From Thioclava sp. SK-1 (lineage in GTDB: Bacteria > Pseudomonadota > Alphaproteobacteria > Rhodobacterales > Rhodobacteraceae), in NCBI RefSeq assembly GCF_001705665.1, contig NZ_MDHA01000026.1, positions 1 through 64,000 of the forward strand: 64,000 bases of DNA, given 5' to 3'. Positions 33,886 to 43,108 of the stretch are shown in pieces. Position 1 is the stretch's first letter. The number at the start of each line of letters is the position of its first letter. The notes below the pieces were generated by a model that saw only the letters and a program-made list of their open reading frames with translations, had not been told where the DNA came from and searched no databases. A program made the position numbers and the translations under genes.

Positions 33886-34425
33886 ATGAAGACATTTCTT
33901 TCCGTTTTGACCGCTGTTGTGACATCCCTTGGGACGCAGGCTTTCGCCCAAAGCAGCAATACGCCAACGCGTGTGGTCAATGGTCAGAAATTCGGTGCAT
34001 GGTCTGTCAGCTGTGAAGCCTTAGCTGTGAATGAAACCACCTGCGTCCTAGATCAAAAGCTGTTGCGCAGCGAAGATCGGGCGTTTCTATCGCAGGTGAT
34101 CGGCTTTTGGTCAGCGGATGGAACACAGCGATATTTGGCTGCACGGGTTCCGGTTGGTGCCTATCTGCCCGCCGGATATGCGTTGCGGGCCGAGGACAGC
34201 GATGAGGTATTGAATTTCACATGGCAGACCTGTGGACGTGACATGTGCGAAGCGCTGCTGGAACTGGATCAGGACACGATGCAAAGCTTGGCCACATCCG
34301 AAGGTCAAATCATCGGAAGCTATCGGCCCAACGTGCAGGCACAGCCTGTGGTCTTTACCTTTTCCGCCACCGGACTTGCAGACGGTTTCACCGCATTGCA
34401 GCCAGAACCCAAAGATGATCAATAA
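33886..34425 (+). CDS. Invasion-associated locus B (IalB) family periplasmic protein
   Basis: 179 aa with signal peptide MKTFLSVLTAVVTSLGTQAFA (cut before Q22). The mature domain has the IalB pattern: NGQKFGAWSVSCEA near the start with a Cys, TCVLDQKLL, and WQTCGRDMCEALLELD with a paired Cys motif, then the C-terminal strand pair. The start at 33886 follows GAGG at about 11 nt; the frame is open from 33694 but without a signal sequence. IalB proteins are common in alphaproteobacteria; the role is unknown outside Bartonella. Divergent from the T6SS operon. Confidence 0.85.
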   Translation: MKTFLSVLTAVVTSLGTQAFAQSSNTPTRVVNGQKFGAWSVSCEALAVNETTCVLDQKLLRSEDRAFLSQVIGFWSADGTQRYLAARVPVGAYLPAGYALRAEDSDEVLNFTWQTCGRDMCEALLELDQDTMQSLATSEGQIIGSYRPNVQAQPVVFTFSATGLADGFTALQPEPKDDQ

Positions 34426-34702
34426 ATCACATATAAAACAAAATATTACCACCAATATCTAATTCATTGTGCAAACTTCGTGGTGTAAATTTAAATTAAC
34501 ATTAAAATTAATTAATATTATCTATATCAATAGGATAAGCAGGAAACTTCACGCATGTTATTAAGCAATTCTTATGCTCAGCATCATGGGGGTACCTTAT
34601 TGCACCCATTTAATTCCTTTCGATAAACCATAGATTTCTCTCAAAAGCGTGAAACTCTTACGGTCGTTTGCACGTTCTTCTTCACAGGCAGGAGGAGAGC
34701 AA
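34426..34702. promoter_or_regulatory. AT-rich intergenic promoter region before the lipid operon
   Basis: 277 bp, including a stretch about 34430-34560 that is mostly A and T, far from the surrounding composition. A GAAAC at about 34650 with CGTT 17 nt later resembles stress-type (EcfG/ECF) promoters of alphaproteobacteria, but the match is weak. No gene is visible. AT-rich islands like this are bound by MucR/H-NS-type proteins. Confidence 0.4.
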
Positions 34703-36028
34703 ATGTATAAACCGCCGCAGACGGCTGCATTGGGGGAAAGCCGAAAACGTATTGCCGTAATTGGCAGTGGAATTTCTGGCCTTGGTGCGGCCTGGCTTTT
34801 GGCTCCGCATCATGATGTAACCATTTATGAGGCACAGGACCGCCCCGGCGGCCATTCGCGCACCCGCATGGCCAAGGGCGTTGCGGTTGACACAGGATTT
34901 ATTGTCTGTAACCCGCGCACATACCTGCTGTTTCTTCCTCTGATGGAACATCTAGGCATTGAGCTGGTGCCAACCGATATGTCTTTTTCTGCCAGCTTTG
35001 GCGGTGGCGCTTATGAATTTGGCACACGTACCCTGCCCGCTTTATTTGCCCAGCCCAGTAAGCTGTTCGACCTATCGCATCTGCGTATGTTGCGCGACAC
35101 GTTACGGTTTTTCCGCGGTGCGATGACTTATGCTGACCGCGATCTGAGCCTGGGAGAGCTGATCGACAAGATGGGGATGGGCGTCGAATTTCGTGACCGG
35201 TTCCTGTTGCCGATTTCTGGGGCGATTTGGTCAACCCCAACATGGGATATGCTGGATTTTCCAGCCGCCCCGTTCTTGAGGTTCTTCGACCAACATGGAC
35301 TGCTAAGCGTTGCCGATCATCCGCAATGGTTCACCGTTAAAGGCGGGTCGCAAACCTATGTGGAGGCATTATTGGCGGCAACACAATGCGATCTGCGCCT
35401 TGCGGATCCGGTGAAGGCGGTCGTGCGCGATCCAGTCGGCGTCACAATCCATTCAACCTTGGACACGGCACGCTTTGATGAGGTGGTACTGGCGTGCCAT
35501 GCACCGCAAGCCTTGAAATTGGTCGACACCCCCACGGCAGAGGAGCACGCTATCCTAAGCCAGTTCCACACCCAGCCAAACCGGGTTGTCCTGCATTCCG
35601 ATCGCCGCTTTCTGCCAAAGCGCAAAGCCGCGTGGTCGTCATGGAATTATGTCACGCAAAATGCCGCCCTGCCCACCGATAGACCGGTCAGCCTAAGCTA
35701 TTGGATGAATCTGTTGCAGGATCTGAAAACCGATGCGCCATTGATCGTAACGCTGAATCCCGAACATGAGCCAAATGAGATCTACGACGAAACATGGCTA
35801 CACCATCCTGAATTTAACGCGGCTTCGGTCGCAGCTCAGGCGCATTTACCGCTTATTCAGGGCGCAAATCGGTTGTGGTTCGCCGGCGCATGGACGCGCT
35901 ACGGCTTTCATGAAGATGGGTTGTTGTCAGCGCTGCGCGTGGCGCAAGGCATGGGCATAGGCTGGCCGCTTGGGCCCGACCCTTGGGCCGGCGAAGCGGC
36001 TGGCACATCTGCGCGGAGCATCGCATGA
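34703..36028 (+). CDS. FAD-dependent amine-oxidase-type oxidoreductase of a lipid-modification operon
   Basis: 441 aa. The N-terminal FAD motif IAVIGSGISGLGAAWLL is followed by the GGHSRT motif of amine-oxidase flavoproteins (DRPGGHSRTRM). The ATG at 34703 follows a strong AGGAGGAGAG site. Proteins of this type precede DUF1365 and CFA synthase in many proteobacteria and are thought to modify membrane fatty acids; in Rhodobacter relatives such clusters respond to singlet oxygen. Its stop overlaps the DUF1365 start (ATGA). Confidence 0.85.
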   Translation: MYKPPQTAALGESRKRIAVIGSGISGLGAAWLLAPHHDVTIYEAQDRPGGHSRTRMAKGVAVDTGFIVCNPRTYLLFLPLMEHLGIELVPTDMSFSASFGGGAYEFGTRTLPALFAQPSKLFDLSHLRMLRDTLRFFRGAMTYADRDLSLGELIDKMGMGVEFRDRFLLPISGAIWSTPTWDMLDFPAAPFLRFFDQHGLLSVADHPQWFTVKGGSQTYVEALLAATQCDLRLADPVKAVVRDPVGVTIHSTLDTARFDEVVLACHAPQALKLVDTPTAEEHAILSQFHTQPNRVVLHSDRRFLPKRKAAWSSWNYVTQNAALPTDRPVSLSYWMNLLQDLKTDAPLIVTLNPEHEPNEIYDETWLHHPEFNAASVAAQAHLPLIQGANRLWFAGAWTRYGFHEDGLLSALRVAQGMGIGWPLGPDPWAGEAAGTSARSIA

Positions 36029-36801
36029 CCCCGTGGAACGCCGCGCTGATCTCGGCGCAAATCTGGCATGGCCGACATGGTGCGCGCCTGTCCTCATCAG
36101 GGCATAATTTCACCTACCGCGCGCAATTCGTATCGTTATCCGTGGAAGAAATTGACGCGGGCGCCAGCCCGATTCCGGTTGATCGCCTCGGCCTTTGGCG
36201 GTTGCGCAAACGTGACTATGGCCCGCAAGACGGCACATCGCTGCGCGTTTGGGCGGATGAGATGTTGCAAGGGCAGTATGATCTGTCACTGGTCACCCTA
36301 CCCCGCTCGGCCATATACGGGTTCAACCCGGTGTCGTTTTGGCTGGCCCAGGATGGACCGGGAAAACTGCGTGCCGTGATCGCCGAAGTCTCCTCGACCT
36401 TTGGTGAACGCCATTGCTACATCATTCGCCATGCCAACGGCCAAGATATTGCACCTACCGACCGGCTGATGGGCGAAAAAATGTTCCATGTCTCACCATT
36501 TTTGCCACGCAACGGTCGCTATAGCTTTCGCTTCGACATCCAAAATAACCGCTTCGGCGCGTTTATTGACTGGAGCAACGGCGCGACCAGCCTTGGCACA
36601 TCGCTGACCGGGAAAGCCACCGCCCTTACCCAAAAAACGCTGCGCAAAACCGCGCTGCGCCATCCGTTTCAGCCTGAAAAAGCAATGGCTTTAATCCATT
36701 GGCAGGCGGCAAAACTGGCCGCACGCCGTATGCCCTTCCACCGGCAACCAGCGCAGCTAACCCCACATACCACCCCTGCAGAAAGACACGGCCATGATTG
36801 A
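36025..36801 (+). CDS. DUF1365 domain protein
   Basis: 258 aa. It starts MTPWNAALISAQIWHGRHGA, and RHGARLSSSGHNFTYRAQF is the normal DUF1365 beginning. YGFNPVSFWLAQD and EVSSTFGERHCY are the family core. It overlaps the flavoprotein stop by 4 bp and the CFA gene by 8 bp. DUF1365 is almost always in this context and has been suggested to help make modified acyl chains; its reaction is not established. Confidence 0.88.
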   Translation: MTPWNAALISAQIWHGRHGARLSSSGHNFTYRAQFVSLSVEEIDAGASPIPVDRLGLWRLRKRDYGPQDGTSLRVWADEMLQGQYDLSLVTLPRSAIYGFNPVSFWLAQDGPGKLRAVIAEVSSTFGERHCYIIRHANGQDIAPTDRLMGEKMFHVSPFLPRNGRYSFRFDIQNNRFGAFIDWSNGATSLGTSLTGKATALTQKTLRKTALRHPFQPEKAMALIHWQAAKLAARRMPFHRQPAQLTPHTTPAERHGHD

Positions 36802-37951
36802 AGCTAAGGTGACATCCACATTTTTAACCGCGCTGGACGGGTTGGAATATGGGCAGCTGTCGCTCACGTTGCCCGACGGCCAGACCCGGTTATTCGCAGG
36901 GCCTGCCGATGGGCCCAAGGCAGATTTAACAGTGCACGACCATCGCGCCTTGATCGCGATTGCTGCGCGTGGTGATGTGGGCTTTACCGAAAGCTACCGT
37001 GATGGGTTGGTCGACACCAACGATATGGAAGCACTGATGACCTTTGCGCTGCGCAATGAACAGGCCTTGTCGCGCTACATCAACGGTCATCCGATCACCT
37101 CAAAGATCATGGGCGTACTGTATTTCTTAAACCGCAATACGTTGAAAGGATCACGGCGCAATATCTCGGCGCATTATGATCTGGGGAATGATTTTTACAG
37201 CCTGTGGCTCGATGACAGCATGACATATTCCTCGGCACTCTACGACGGTGCAGTGGATCTGAAGGGTGCACAGTTGCGCAAATATGACCGGATCCTAGAA
37301 CAGCTTGGCGCAAGTTCTGGCCGGTTGCTTGAGGTCGGCTGCGGCTGGGGCGGGTTTGCAGAACGCGCGATGCAAACGGGCGATTATGCGCTGAAGGGTC
37401 TTACCCTATCGACCGAACAGGCGGAATTTGCCCGCACCCGCCTTGGCCCTAATGCCCAGATCGCGCTGCAAGATTACCGCCATGAAACCGGGAAATTCGA
37501 CCACATCGTGTCGATTGAAATGTTTGAAGCCGTCGGAGAAAAATACTGGCCAACCTATTTCGCGAAGCTGGGCAATGTTCTGGCCGATAAAGGTCGGGCG
37601 ATGATCCAAACCATTACGATTGATGATGCCCGTTTTGCCAGCTACCGAAATGGTGCGGATATGATCCGAAGCTTTGTCTTTCCCGGGGGGATGCTGCCCT
37701 CTGATCAACGGTTTCGCACGCAGGCACTGACTGCGGGGCTGCGGGTTGAAGATGGCTTTGCCTTTGGTCAGGATTACGCCCGCACCTGCCGCGAATGGTT
37801 GGCCAATTTTGAAACCAAATTGCCAGAAATCCGCGCGATGGGTTTTGATGAAGGGTTCATCCGAATTTGGCGGACCTATTTGGCAGCCTGTATTGCGGGG
37901 TTTGCATCGGGTCGAACGAATGTAATGCAATATCGGTTGGCCCATGCATAA
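36794..37951 (+). CDS. Cyclopropane-fatty-acyl-phospholipid synthase family methyltransferase
   Basis: 385 aa SAM-dependent enzyme that alkylates unsaturated acyl chains in membrane phospholipids. The start segment is followed by NISAHYDLGNDFYSLWLDDS, then the SAM-binding LLEVGCGWGG near 178-187 and ISIEMFEAVGEKYW-type motif III (read VSIEMFEAVGEKYWPTY). The last 30 residues are the usual end. It may make cyclopropane, methylated or furan-precursor fatty acids; sequence alone does not decide. Confidence 0.9.
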   Translation: MIEAKVTSTFLTALDGLEYGQLSLTLPDGQTRLFAGPADGPKADLTVHDHRALIAIAARGDVGFTESYRDGLVDTNDMEALMTFALRNEQALSRYINGHPITSKIMGVLYFLNRNTLKGSRRNISAHYDLGNDFYSLWLDDSMTYSSALYDGAVDLKGAQLRKYDRILEQLGASSGRLLEVGCGWGGFAERAMQTGDYALKGLTLSTEQAEFARTRLGPNAQIALQDYRHETGKFDHIVSIEMFEAVGEKYWPTYFAKLGNVLADKGRAMIQTITIDDARFASYRNGADMIRSFVFPGGMLPSDQRFRTQALTAGLRVEDGFAFGQDYARTCREWLANFETKLPEIRAMGFDEGFIRIWRTYLAACIAGFASGRTNVMQYRLAHA

Positions 37952-38669
37952 GCCACGCGAAACCATCTGGATCATCGGTGCCAGCTCGGGCATCGGCGCC
38001 GCCTTGGCGCGACATTACGCCCAAACCGGGGCCGAGCTGATCATCTCGGCCCGGTCGGAAGACAAGCTGAGTAAGATTGCAAAAGAAATCGGCGCATTGC
38101 CCCTGCCGGTTGATGTCGCTGATCGCGACAGTCTGCGCACCGCGATTGATCAAATTTCAAAGCCGCTGGACAGGATTATCCATCTAGCCGCGCTGTATGA
38201 TCCGGGCCGTATTGCCTATCTGGATCCTGACCGTGCGGCACAATTGGTGCAGGTCAATCTGATGGGCGCGTTCCATGTGGCGCAGCTATGCCCGCCTGCC
38301 CTGCGCGAGGGCGGACAGCTGGCTATATGCGGTTCTGTCGCAGGCTATGTTGGTCTTCCAAAGGGACAGATGTATTCCGCCACAAAAGCAGGTGTTATGA
38401 GCCTTGTGGAATCCCTGCGCAGTGAAACAGATGACCGCGATATTCGGCTTATTTCTCCGGGCTTTGTCGATACGCCGCTGACAGCTAAGAACGATTTTGA
38501 CATGCCTTTTGTGATCCCCCCTGAACAGGCGGCAAAAGCAATTGTCAAAGGCCTGAATGGCCGCGCCTATGAGGTGCATTTCCCAATACGCTTTACGCTG
38601 ATGCTAAAGCTGTTGCAGGCACTGCCCTATTGGTTGCGCCTGCCAATTTTACGCAAAATGGTGGCTTAG
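37944..38669 (+). CDS. Short-chain dehydrogenase/reductase of the lipid operon
   Basis: 241 aa classical SDR. Cofactor motif IIGASSGIGAALARHY at the start, NAG-like position, and the catalytic set S (ICGSVAGY) with YSATK (Tyr about 143, Lys 147). It overlaps the CFA synthase by 8 bp and is the last gene of the operon; its stop overlaps the DUF2177 stop on the other strand. Acts probably on a lipid intermediate, which is an inference from position. Confidence 0.85.
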   Translation: MHKPRETIWIIGASSGIGAALARHYAQTGAELIISARSEDKLSKIAKEIGALPLPVDVADRDSLRTAIDQISKPLDRIIHLAALYDPGRIAYLDPDRAAQLVQVNLMGAFHVAQLCPPALREGGQLAICGSVAGYVGLPKGQMYSATKAGVMSLVESLRSETDDRDIRLISPGFVDTPLTAKNDFDMPFVIPPEQAAKAIVKGLNGRAYEVHFPIRFTLMLKLLQALPYWLRLPILRKMVA

Positions 38670-39073
38670 GCGGCGGGCCAAATGGTCCGCACCACCACCA
38701 CTCCAACCCAAGCGGAAAAGCCCGTCAACACCCCGCCCCAGATCGTATCCGTGATCACCTGCTCCCATGACCATGGGCGCAGGGTGGCAAAATTTGTGAA
38801 CTCATATGTGCCATAGGCCACCAGCCCCAGCACGGCCCCTGAAATTGCCGCCTGCATCGGCTGGCCATCACGTAGCGCAGGCACCGAAACCAGATACAGC
38901 AGCCCTGCCACATAGCCCAAATAGAACAGACCCGCAGGGCCGACGCGCAGGCTGTCGGGATATAGATCCGCGATATGGCGATCAAACAATGGCTTCATCA
39001 CCAGCTTTAGCATCACGGCATCAATGCCGAGAAATACGATGGTGGTCACAAGGTAAAGCGTGATGATCTGCAT
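38666..39073 (-). CDS. DUF2177 family membrane protein
   Basis: 135 aa with four hydrophobic segments. The start MQIITLYLVTTIVFLGIDAV gives the first helix; KLVMKPLFDRHIADLYPDSL and YGTYEFTNFATLRPWSW are DUF2177 hallmarks. The in-frame ATG at 39133 would add a soluble leader. Such proteins are often near CFA-type lipid genes, as here. It ends in overlap with the SDR stop (convergent), with no space for terminators. Function unknown. Confidence 0.85.
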   Translation of the reverse strand: MQIITLYLVTTIVFLGIDAVMLKLVMKPLFDRHIADLYPDSLRVGPAGLFYLGYVAGLLYLVSVPALRDGQPMQAAISGAVLGLVAYGTYEFTNFATLRPWSWEQVITDTIWGGVLTGFSAWVGVVVVRTIWPAA

Positions 39074-39207
39074 GAAAATCCGTCCTGTTGATTGCCCATA
39101 CAACCAACGGATCACGCCATCAAAAGGTTTCACCCCTTGTTGAAAACACTTGTGCCGCTGCTGAAAAAAGCGCGACGCAGAGCGATAACTGCACCGCGCG
39201 CCTTAGC

Positions 39208-40716
39208 TTAATCGTCGATCTTGCGACGTGCAGCAGCTTTGGCCTTATGCGCCGCCTGCTTTTTGGCATCAACGTGTTTCTTCAAACGCGAAGGGATCGC
39301 CTTTTTGCGGTCTTTATACGGGTTCACCTTGCCCTGATCGCGGAAATAAATCCGGATCGGCGTTCCGGGCATATCAAAGCTCTCGCGCAGACCATTCACC
39401 AGATACCGGCCATAGCTTTCGGGGATCTTGTCGGTATGAGTCGATTTCACCACAAAACCCGGCGGACGGGTCTTGGCCTGTGTCATGTAGCGCAGCTTGA
39501 TCCGGCGACCACCGGGGGCTGGTGGCGGATGAGCCTCGGTCATAGCGGTCAGCCAATTGTTCAAACGCGCAGTGGGAACCCGACGGTTCCAGACCTCATG
39601 CGCCTTTAAAATTGCTGCGTTCAAACGGTCCAAACCCTTGCCGGTTTTGGCCGATACTGTGACCATGGGCGCGCCTTTCAGCTGCGGCAGCAGGCGTTCA
39701 AACGCCTCGCGCAGCTCTGCCAGCTTGGCGGGCTTGTCGTCTTCCAGATCCCATTTATTTGCGGCGACAACCACCGCACGGCCTTCGGTTTCCGCGAAAT
39801 CGGCAATACGAAGATCTTGTGTTTCAAATGGGATATTCACATCCAGCAAAACAACAACAACTTCGGCAAAGCGCACCGCACGCAGACCATCAGATACGGA
39901 CAATTTTTCCAATTTGTCGTTGATCTTTGCGCGCTTGCGCATCCCGGCTGTGTCCCAGATCCGCATGGGCGTACCCATAAACTCTGTCTTAACCGAGATC
40001 GCATCGCGGGTAATCCCTGCCTCTGGCCCCGTCAGCAACCGGTCTTCGTTCAGGATTTTATTGATCAACGTTGATTTACCCGCATTCGGGCGCCCAATCA
40101 CGGCCAATTGTAACGGTTTCGCAGCCGATGGCGGCTGATAGGCGGGGATATCGTCTTCATCGATATCCTCATCGATCGCGACATCCGTTTCAGGCAATGC
40201 CGCGACGTTTTTCGCCGCAAATTCGTCGGCCAAGGGACGCAGCGTGCTGTAAAGATCATCCAGACCTTCGCCATGCTCTGCCGAAATTTTCAGCGGCTCG
40301 CCCAGACCCAGCGACCATCCTTCCACCGCGCCTGCATCGCCGTGATGGCCTTCGGCCTTGTTGGCAGCCAAGATCACATGTGCATTTTTTCGGCGCAAGA
40401 TATCTGCAAAGATTTCATCGGCGGGCGTCACGCCGGCCCGGGCATCCATCACGAACAAGCAAATATCGGCTTCTTCTACGGCGCGCTCTGTCAATCGGCG
40501 CATCCGCCCTTGAAGGCTGTCATCCTCCGCCAGCTCTAACCCTGCCGAATCAATCACGATGAAACGCAGATCACCAAGGCGCGCATCGCCCTCGCGCAGG
40601 TCGCGGGTCACGCCCGGCGTATTGTCGACAAGCGCCAGCCGCCGACCAACCAAGCGGTTGAACAGGGTGGATTTTCCGACATTGGGGCGGCCGACGATGG
40701 CCAGAGTGAAGCTCAT
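39208..40716 (-). CDS. der: Ribosome-assembly GTPase Der (EngA)
   Basis: Double-GTPase needed to mature the 50S subunit. The start at 40716 ([20 protein letters not shown]) sits after GGAGG. G1 motifs are GRPNVGKS at 8-15 and GRPNAGKS at about 208-215; DTPG-type and NKWD motifs are present, and a C-terminal KH-like domain ends in a Lys/Ala-rich tail. Rhodobacterales typically hold der next to bamB and the YfgM-like gene, as seen here. Confidence 0.95.
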   Translation of the reverse strand: MSFTLAIVGRPNVGKSTLFNRLVGRRLALVDNTPGVTRDLREGDARLGDLRFIVIDSAGLELAEDDSLQGRMRRLTERAVEEADICLFVMDARAGVTPADEIFADILRRKNAHVILAANKAEGHHGDAGAVEGWSLGLGEPLKISAEHGEGLDDLYSTLRPLADEFAAKNVAALPETDVAIDEDIDEDDIPAYQPPSAAKPLQLAVIGRPNAGKSTLINKILNEDRLLTGPEAGITRDAISVKTEFMGTPMRIWDTAGMRKRAKINDKLEKLSVSDGLRAVRFAEVVVVLLDVNIPFETQDLRIADFAETEGRAVVVAANKWDLEDDKPAKLAELREAFERLLPQLKGAPMVTVSAKTGKGLDRLNAAILKAHEVWNRRVPTARLNNWLTAMTEAHPPPAPGGRRIKLRYMTQAKTRPPGFVVKSTHTDKIPESYGRYLVNGLRESFDMPGTPIRIYFRDQGKVNPYKDRKKAIPSRLKKHVDAKKQAAHKAKAAARRKIDD

Positions 40717-40830
40717 GATGCCCTCCTTGGGCTGCGGAGATTCCGCACGGATCAGAGCGGCGTCCATACACCGCATTCCCCATAAAGGTCAAAGCGAAAC
40801 ACGCAGCTGTGTTAAAACGCGCGTTCGGGC

Positions 40831-42141
40831 TTAGCGGTAAGCCAGCAACTGCCCGTCCTTTGACACAACATATAATGTCGATCCTGCGACCACCGGGGCC
40901 GATGCCGCACCGCCGGGAAGATCGGCTTGCGCGATCACCGCACCGCTGACGGGATCAAAGCTGCGCAACACACCGTCAGAGGAGGCCACGAACAGCTTCC
41001 CACCTGCCAGGATCGGACCATAATGGGCATAGATTTCTTTTTGTTTCTTGATCTTTTCCTTGACATAGTAAGGCAGATCATGCGCCCAGATCATCGCACC
41101 TGTGGCCGCGTCCAAACGTACCAGTTGCGCCTGATCAGACACCAGGAAGACAGAGCCACCAGCGACCGTCACCGGCGACGTGGCGCCGTAATTCGCACTC
41201 CATTTACGGTCACCACTGGCCAAATCGAACGCTTCCGTGCGTCCAGCAGATGTGGCGGCATAAACGGTGTCGCCCGCAATCACCGGATCTCCCGTGACGT
41301 CACGCACCGATGTATAGGCGCGACCCAAACGCGTGCCCGACACCCGCTTTTGCCACAAGGTCAGGCCACCTTTGGGCATGGTTGTGATCAGATCACCCGA
41401 TGGCATCGGGAACACCACCGCCGAAGACGTCGCCGCAGGCGCCGAAACCCCGGTCATAGCCGATGGGGAGGGCATCCCCTCCATCAGCCATTGGACTTTG
41501 CCGTCACCGGGACGCACGGCCCAAACCGAGCCATCACGCGACACAGCATAGACCAGGCCATTCGCGATTGTCGGGGCGCCGCCGACGGGGGCCGCAAATT
41601 TCTGCCGCCAAATTACACCACCCGTAGCCGCATCCAGCGCGACCATTTCACCAAAGCCAGTGGTCACGAACAGTTTTCCATCCGCATAGGCCACACCGCC
41701 GCCAGAGGCGCTATTGGGGTCTTCACCTGCCGGGGTCAAATCCACGTTCCACAGCGTTGCCCCCGCTGTGGAGGTCGCAGCAACTGCGGCACGGCTGTCC
41801 AGCGTATAGATACGCCCCGCCGCCACAACCGGATCAGAAGTGATACGGTGACGCAGCCCGGATCCTTCGCCGATGGGTGCACGGAACAGCAATGTGGTGC
41901 CCTGCCCCAGGGCCGGATTTGTCAGCGAATGCTCTGCATTGCCTGCACGTTGCGGCCATGCGGCATTTGCGGTCGCCCCCGGCAAACGCAGCGCGGTGCT
42001 TTGCGCCACCACCGCTGGAACTTCCGTCTCGGCCAGCACATCACGCGGATCAATCCGCTCGCCAGGCAAGATGAGTTCTTTTTCGCAAGCGCCTAGCAAC
42101 GCCGCAGCACTTAGCATCGCTACTGTCTGGATCAGCTTCAC
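40831..42141 (-). CDS. bamB: Outer-membrane assembly lipoprotein BamB-like (PQQ-propeller)
   Basis: 436 aa. A lipoprotein signal ends in LLGAC with C19 as the lipidated residue. The rest has recurring propeller blades (GRIYTLDSRAAVAA, GKLFVTTGFGEMVALD, GLVYAVSRDGSVWAV, GGSVFLVSDQAQLVRLD) typical of BamB. It helps the Bam complex insert beta-barrel proteins. Order YfgM-like, bamB, der on one strand, with a 42-bp gap before bamB, is conserved in proteobacteria and supports the assignment. Confidence 0.88.
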   Translation of the reverse strand: MKLIQTVAMLSAAALLGACEKELILPGERIDPRDVLAETEVPAVVAQSTALRLPGATANAAWPQRAGNAEHSLTNPALGQGTTLLFRAPIGEGSGLRHRITSDPVVAAGRIYTLDSRAAVAATSTAGATLWNVDLTPAGEDPNSASGGGVAYADGKLFVTTGFGEMVALDAATGGVIWRQKFAAPVGGAPTIANGLVYAVSRDGSVWAVRPGDGKVQWLMEGMPSPSAMTGVSAPAATSSAVVFPMPSGDLITTMPKGGLTLWQKRVSGTRLGRAYTSVRDVTGDPVIAGDTVYAATSAGRTEAFDLASGDRKWSANYGATSPVTVAGGSVFLVSDQAQLVRLDAATGAMIWAHDLPYYVKEKIKKQKEIYAHYGPILAGGKLFVASSDGVLRSFDPVSGAVIAQADLPGGAASAPVVAGSTLYVVSKDGQLLAYR

Positions 42142-42183
42142 CGCTTACTCCCCCTGCCTTTATCTCTTTTACCTTACGGTCGT

Positions 42184-42831
42184 TTAGCCGCGTTCCGCCG
42201 GATCACCACCCAGCGCCACAATCAACTCCGAAAGCCGCTGTTGCAACCCCGCAGTGACGCCAGACTGACCCAAAATATCTTGTGCCAGCGCAATTGCGCC
42301 GTTGGTATCACCTGATTGCATTAACGCAAGGGCCTGCTGTTCCTGGGCAAGCTGCGCATAGGGCGCACCAGGCGCGGATAATGTCACCAATGCCGCATCA
42401 CGATCTTGTGCCGACAGATCCTCGCCTGCTGCGATCACCCATTTCAACTGCGCCAAGTCGCTGATCGAACGCGGCACATCGGCCTGATCGCTCACCGAAC
42501 GCAGTAGCGTCAACCCGGTTTCACGTTCGCCCGATTGCAAAGCCTGCGACCCCGCCATCAGATCACGCAACGCCGCACGCGCGCCAGTGGCCTCGATATC
42601 CGCCAACTGCTCGGCTGGGGCGTCGCCCTCAACTGCGGCCATCAACGCATCGCCAAATGCCTGCGATTGCGCGTCACTTTGCGTCCGGCTCCATTCGGTA
42701 TAGGCCGCACCGCCGACGATCGCGACAACCACAACCGCCCCGATCCACCCATATTTTTTATAGGCAGCGTAAAGACGGTCGCGACGCACCTCTTCGGTGA
42801 CCTCATCAATGAAACTGTCGGTCTCGCTCAC
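42184..42831 (-). CDS. YfgM-like tetratricopeptide membrane protein
   Basis: About 216 aa. Starts on GTG at 42831 (V/M-SETDSFIDEVTEEVRRDRLY); related proteins begin at this residue, and GGAGAG precedes it. An ATG at 42873 in the same frame is the alternative. One transmembrane helix near 33-50 (WIGAVVVVAIVGGAAYTEW) is followed by helical repeats. YfgM proteins assist periplasmic folding with SecYEG and chaperones. First gene in the YfgM-bamB-der run. Confidence 0.85.
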   Translation of the reverse strand: MSETDSFIDEVTEEVRRDRLYAAYKKYGWIGAVVVVAIVGGAAYTEWSRTQSDAQSQAFGDALMAAVEGDAPAEQLADIEATGARAALRDLMAGSQALQSGERETGLTLLRSVSDQADVPRSISDLAQLKWVIAAGEDLSAQDRDAALVTLSAPGAPYAQLAQEQQALALMQSGDTNGAIALAQDILGQSGVTAGLQQRLSELIVALGGDPAERG

Positions 42832-43108
42832 GGGGGGCTCTCCATTGTTATCTTGCGGCCTTTCTATACGCATGGCGGGCATGCCGACAAGAGCAGCCCG
42901 CAACCATCCGCCTCCGGGGCCGGTCTTGCAACCCCATTACAACCTATAGCTTAGACACAATCCGACAGATCACGCCAACGCCGTCAGATGCCGCGAAAAG
43001 ACCACAATTGACGGTGAGTTTGCCCCCGATCACAGCGGCTTAGCCATAATCTCGCCTTTGACCTTACCTAAATATAAACGGAAACCTGCGTCAATTAGGC
43101 ATCCAAAT

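Noticed and set aside
40927-42096. 389-codon open frame on the plus strand opposite bamB
   Set aside because: Rich in His, Arg and Gln with no domain; it mirrors the bamB propeller repeats on the other strand.
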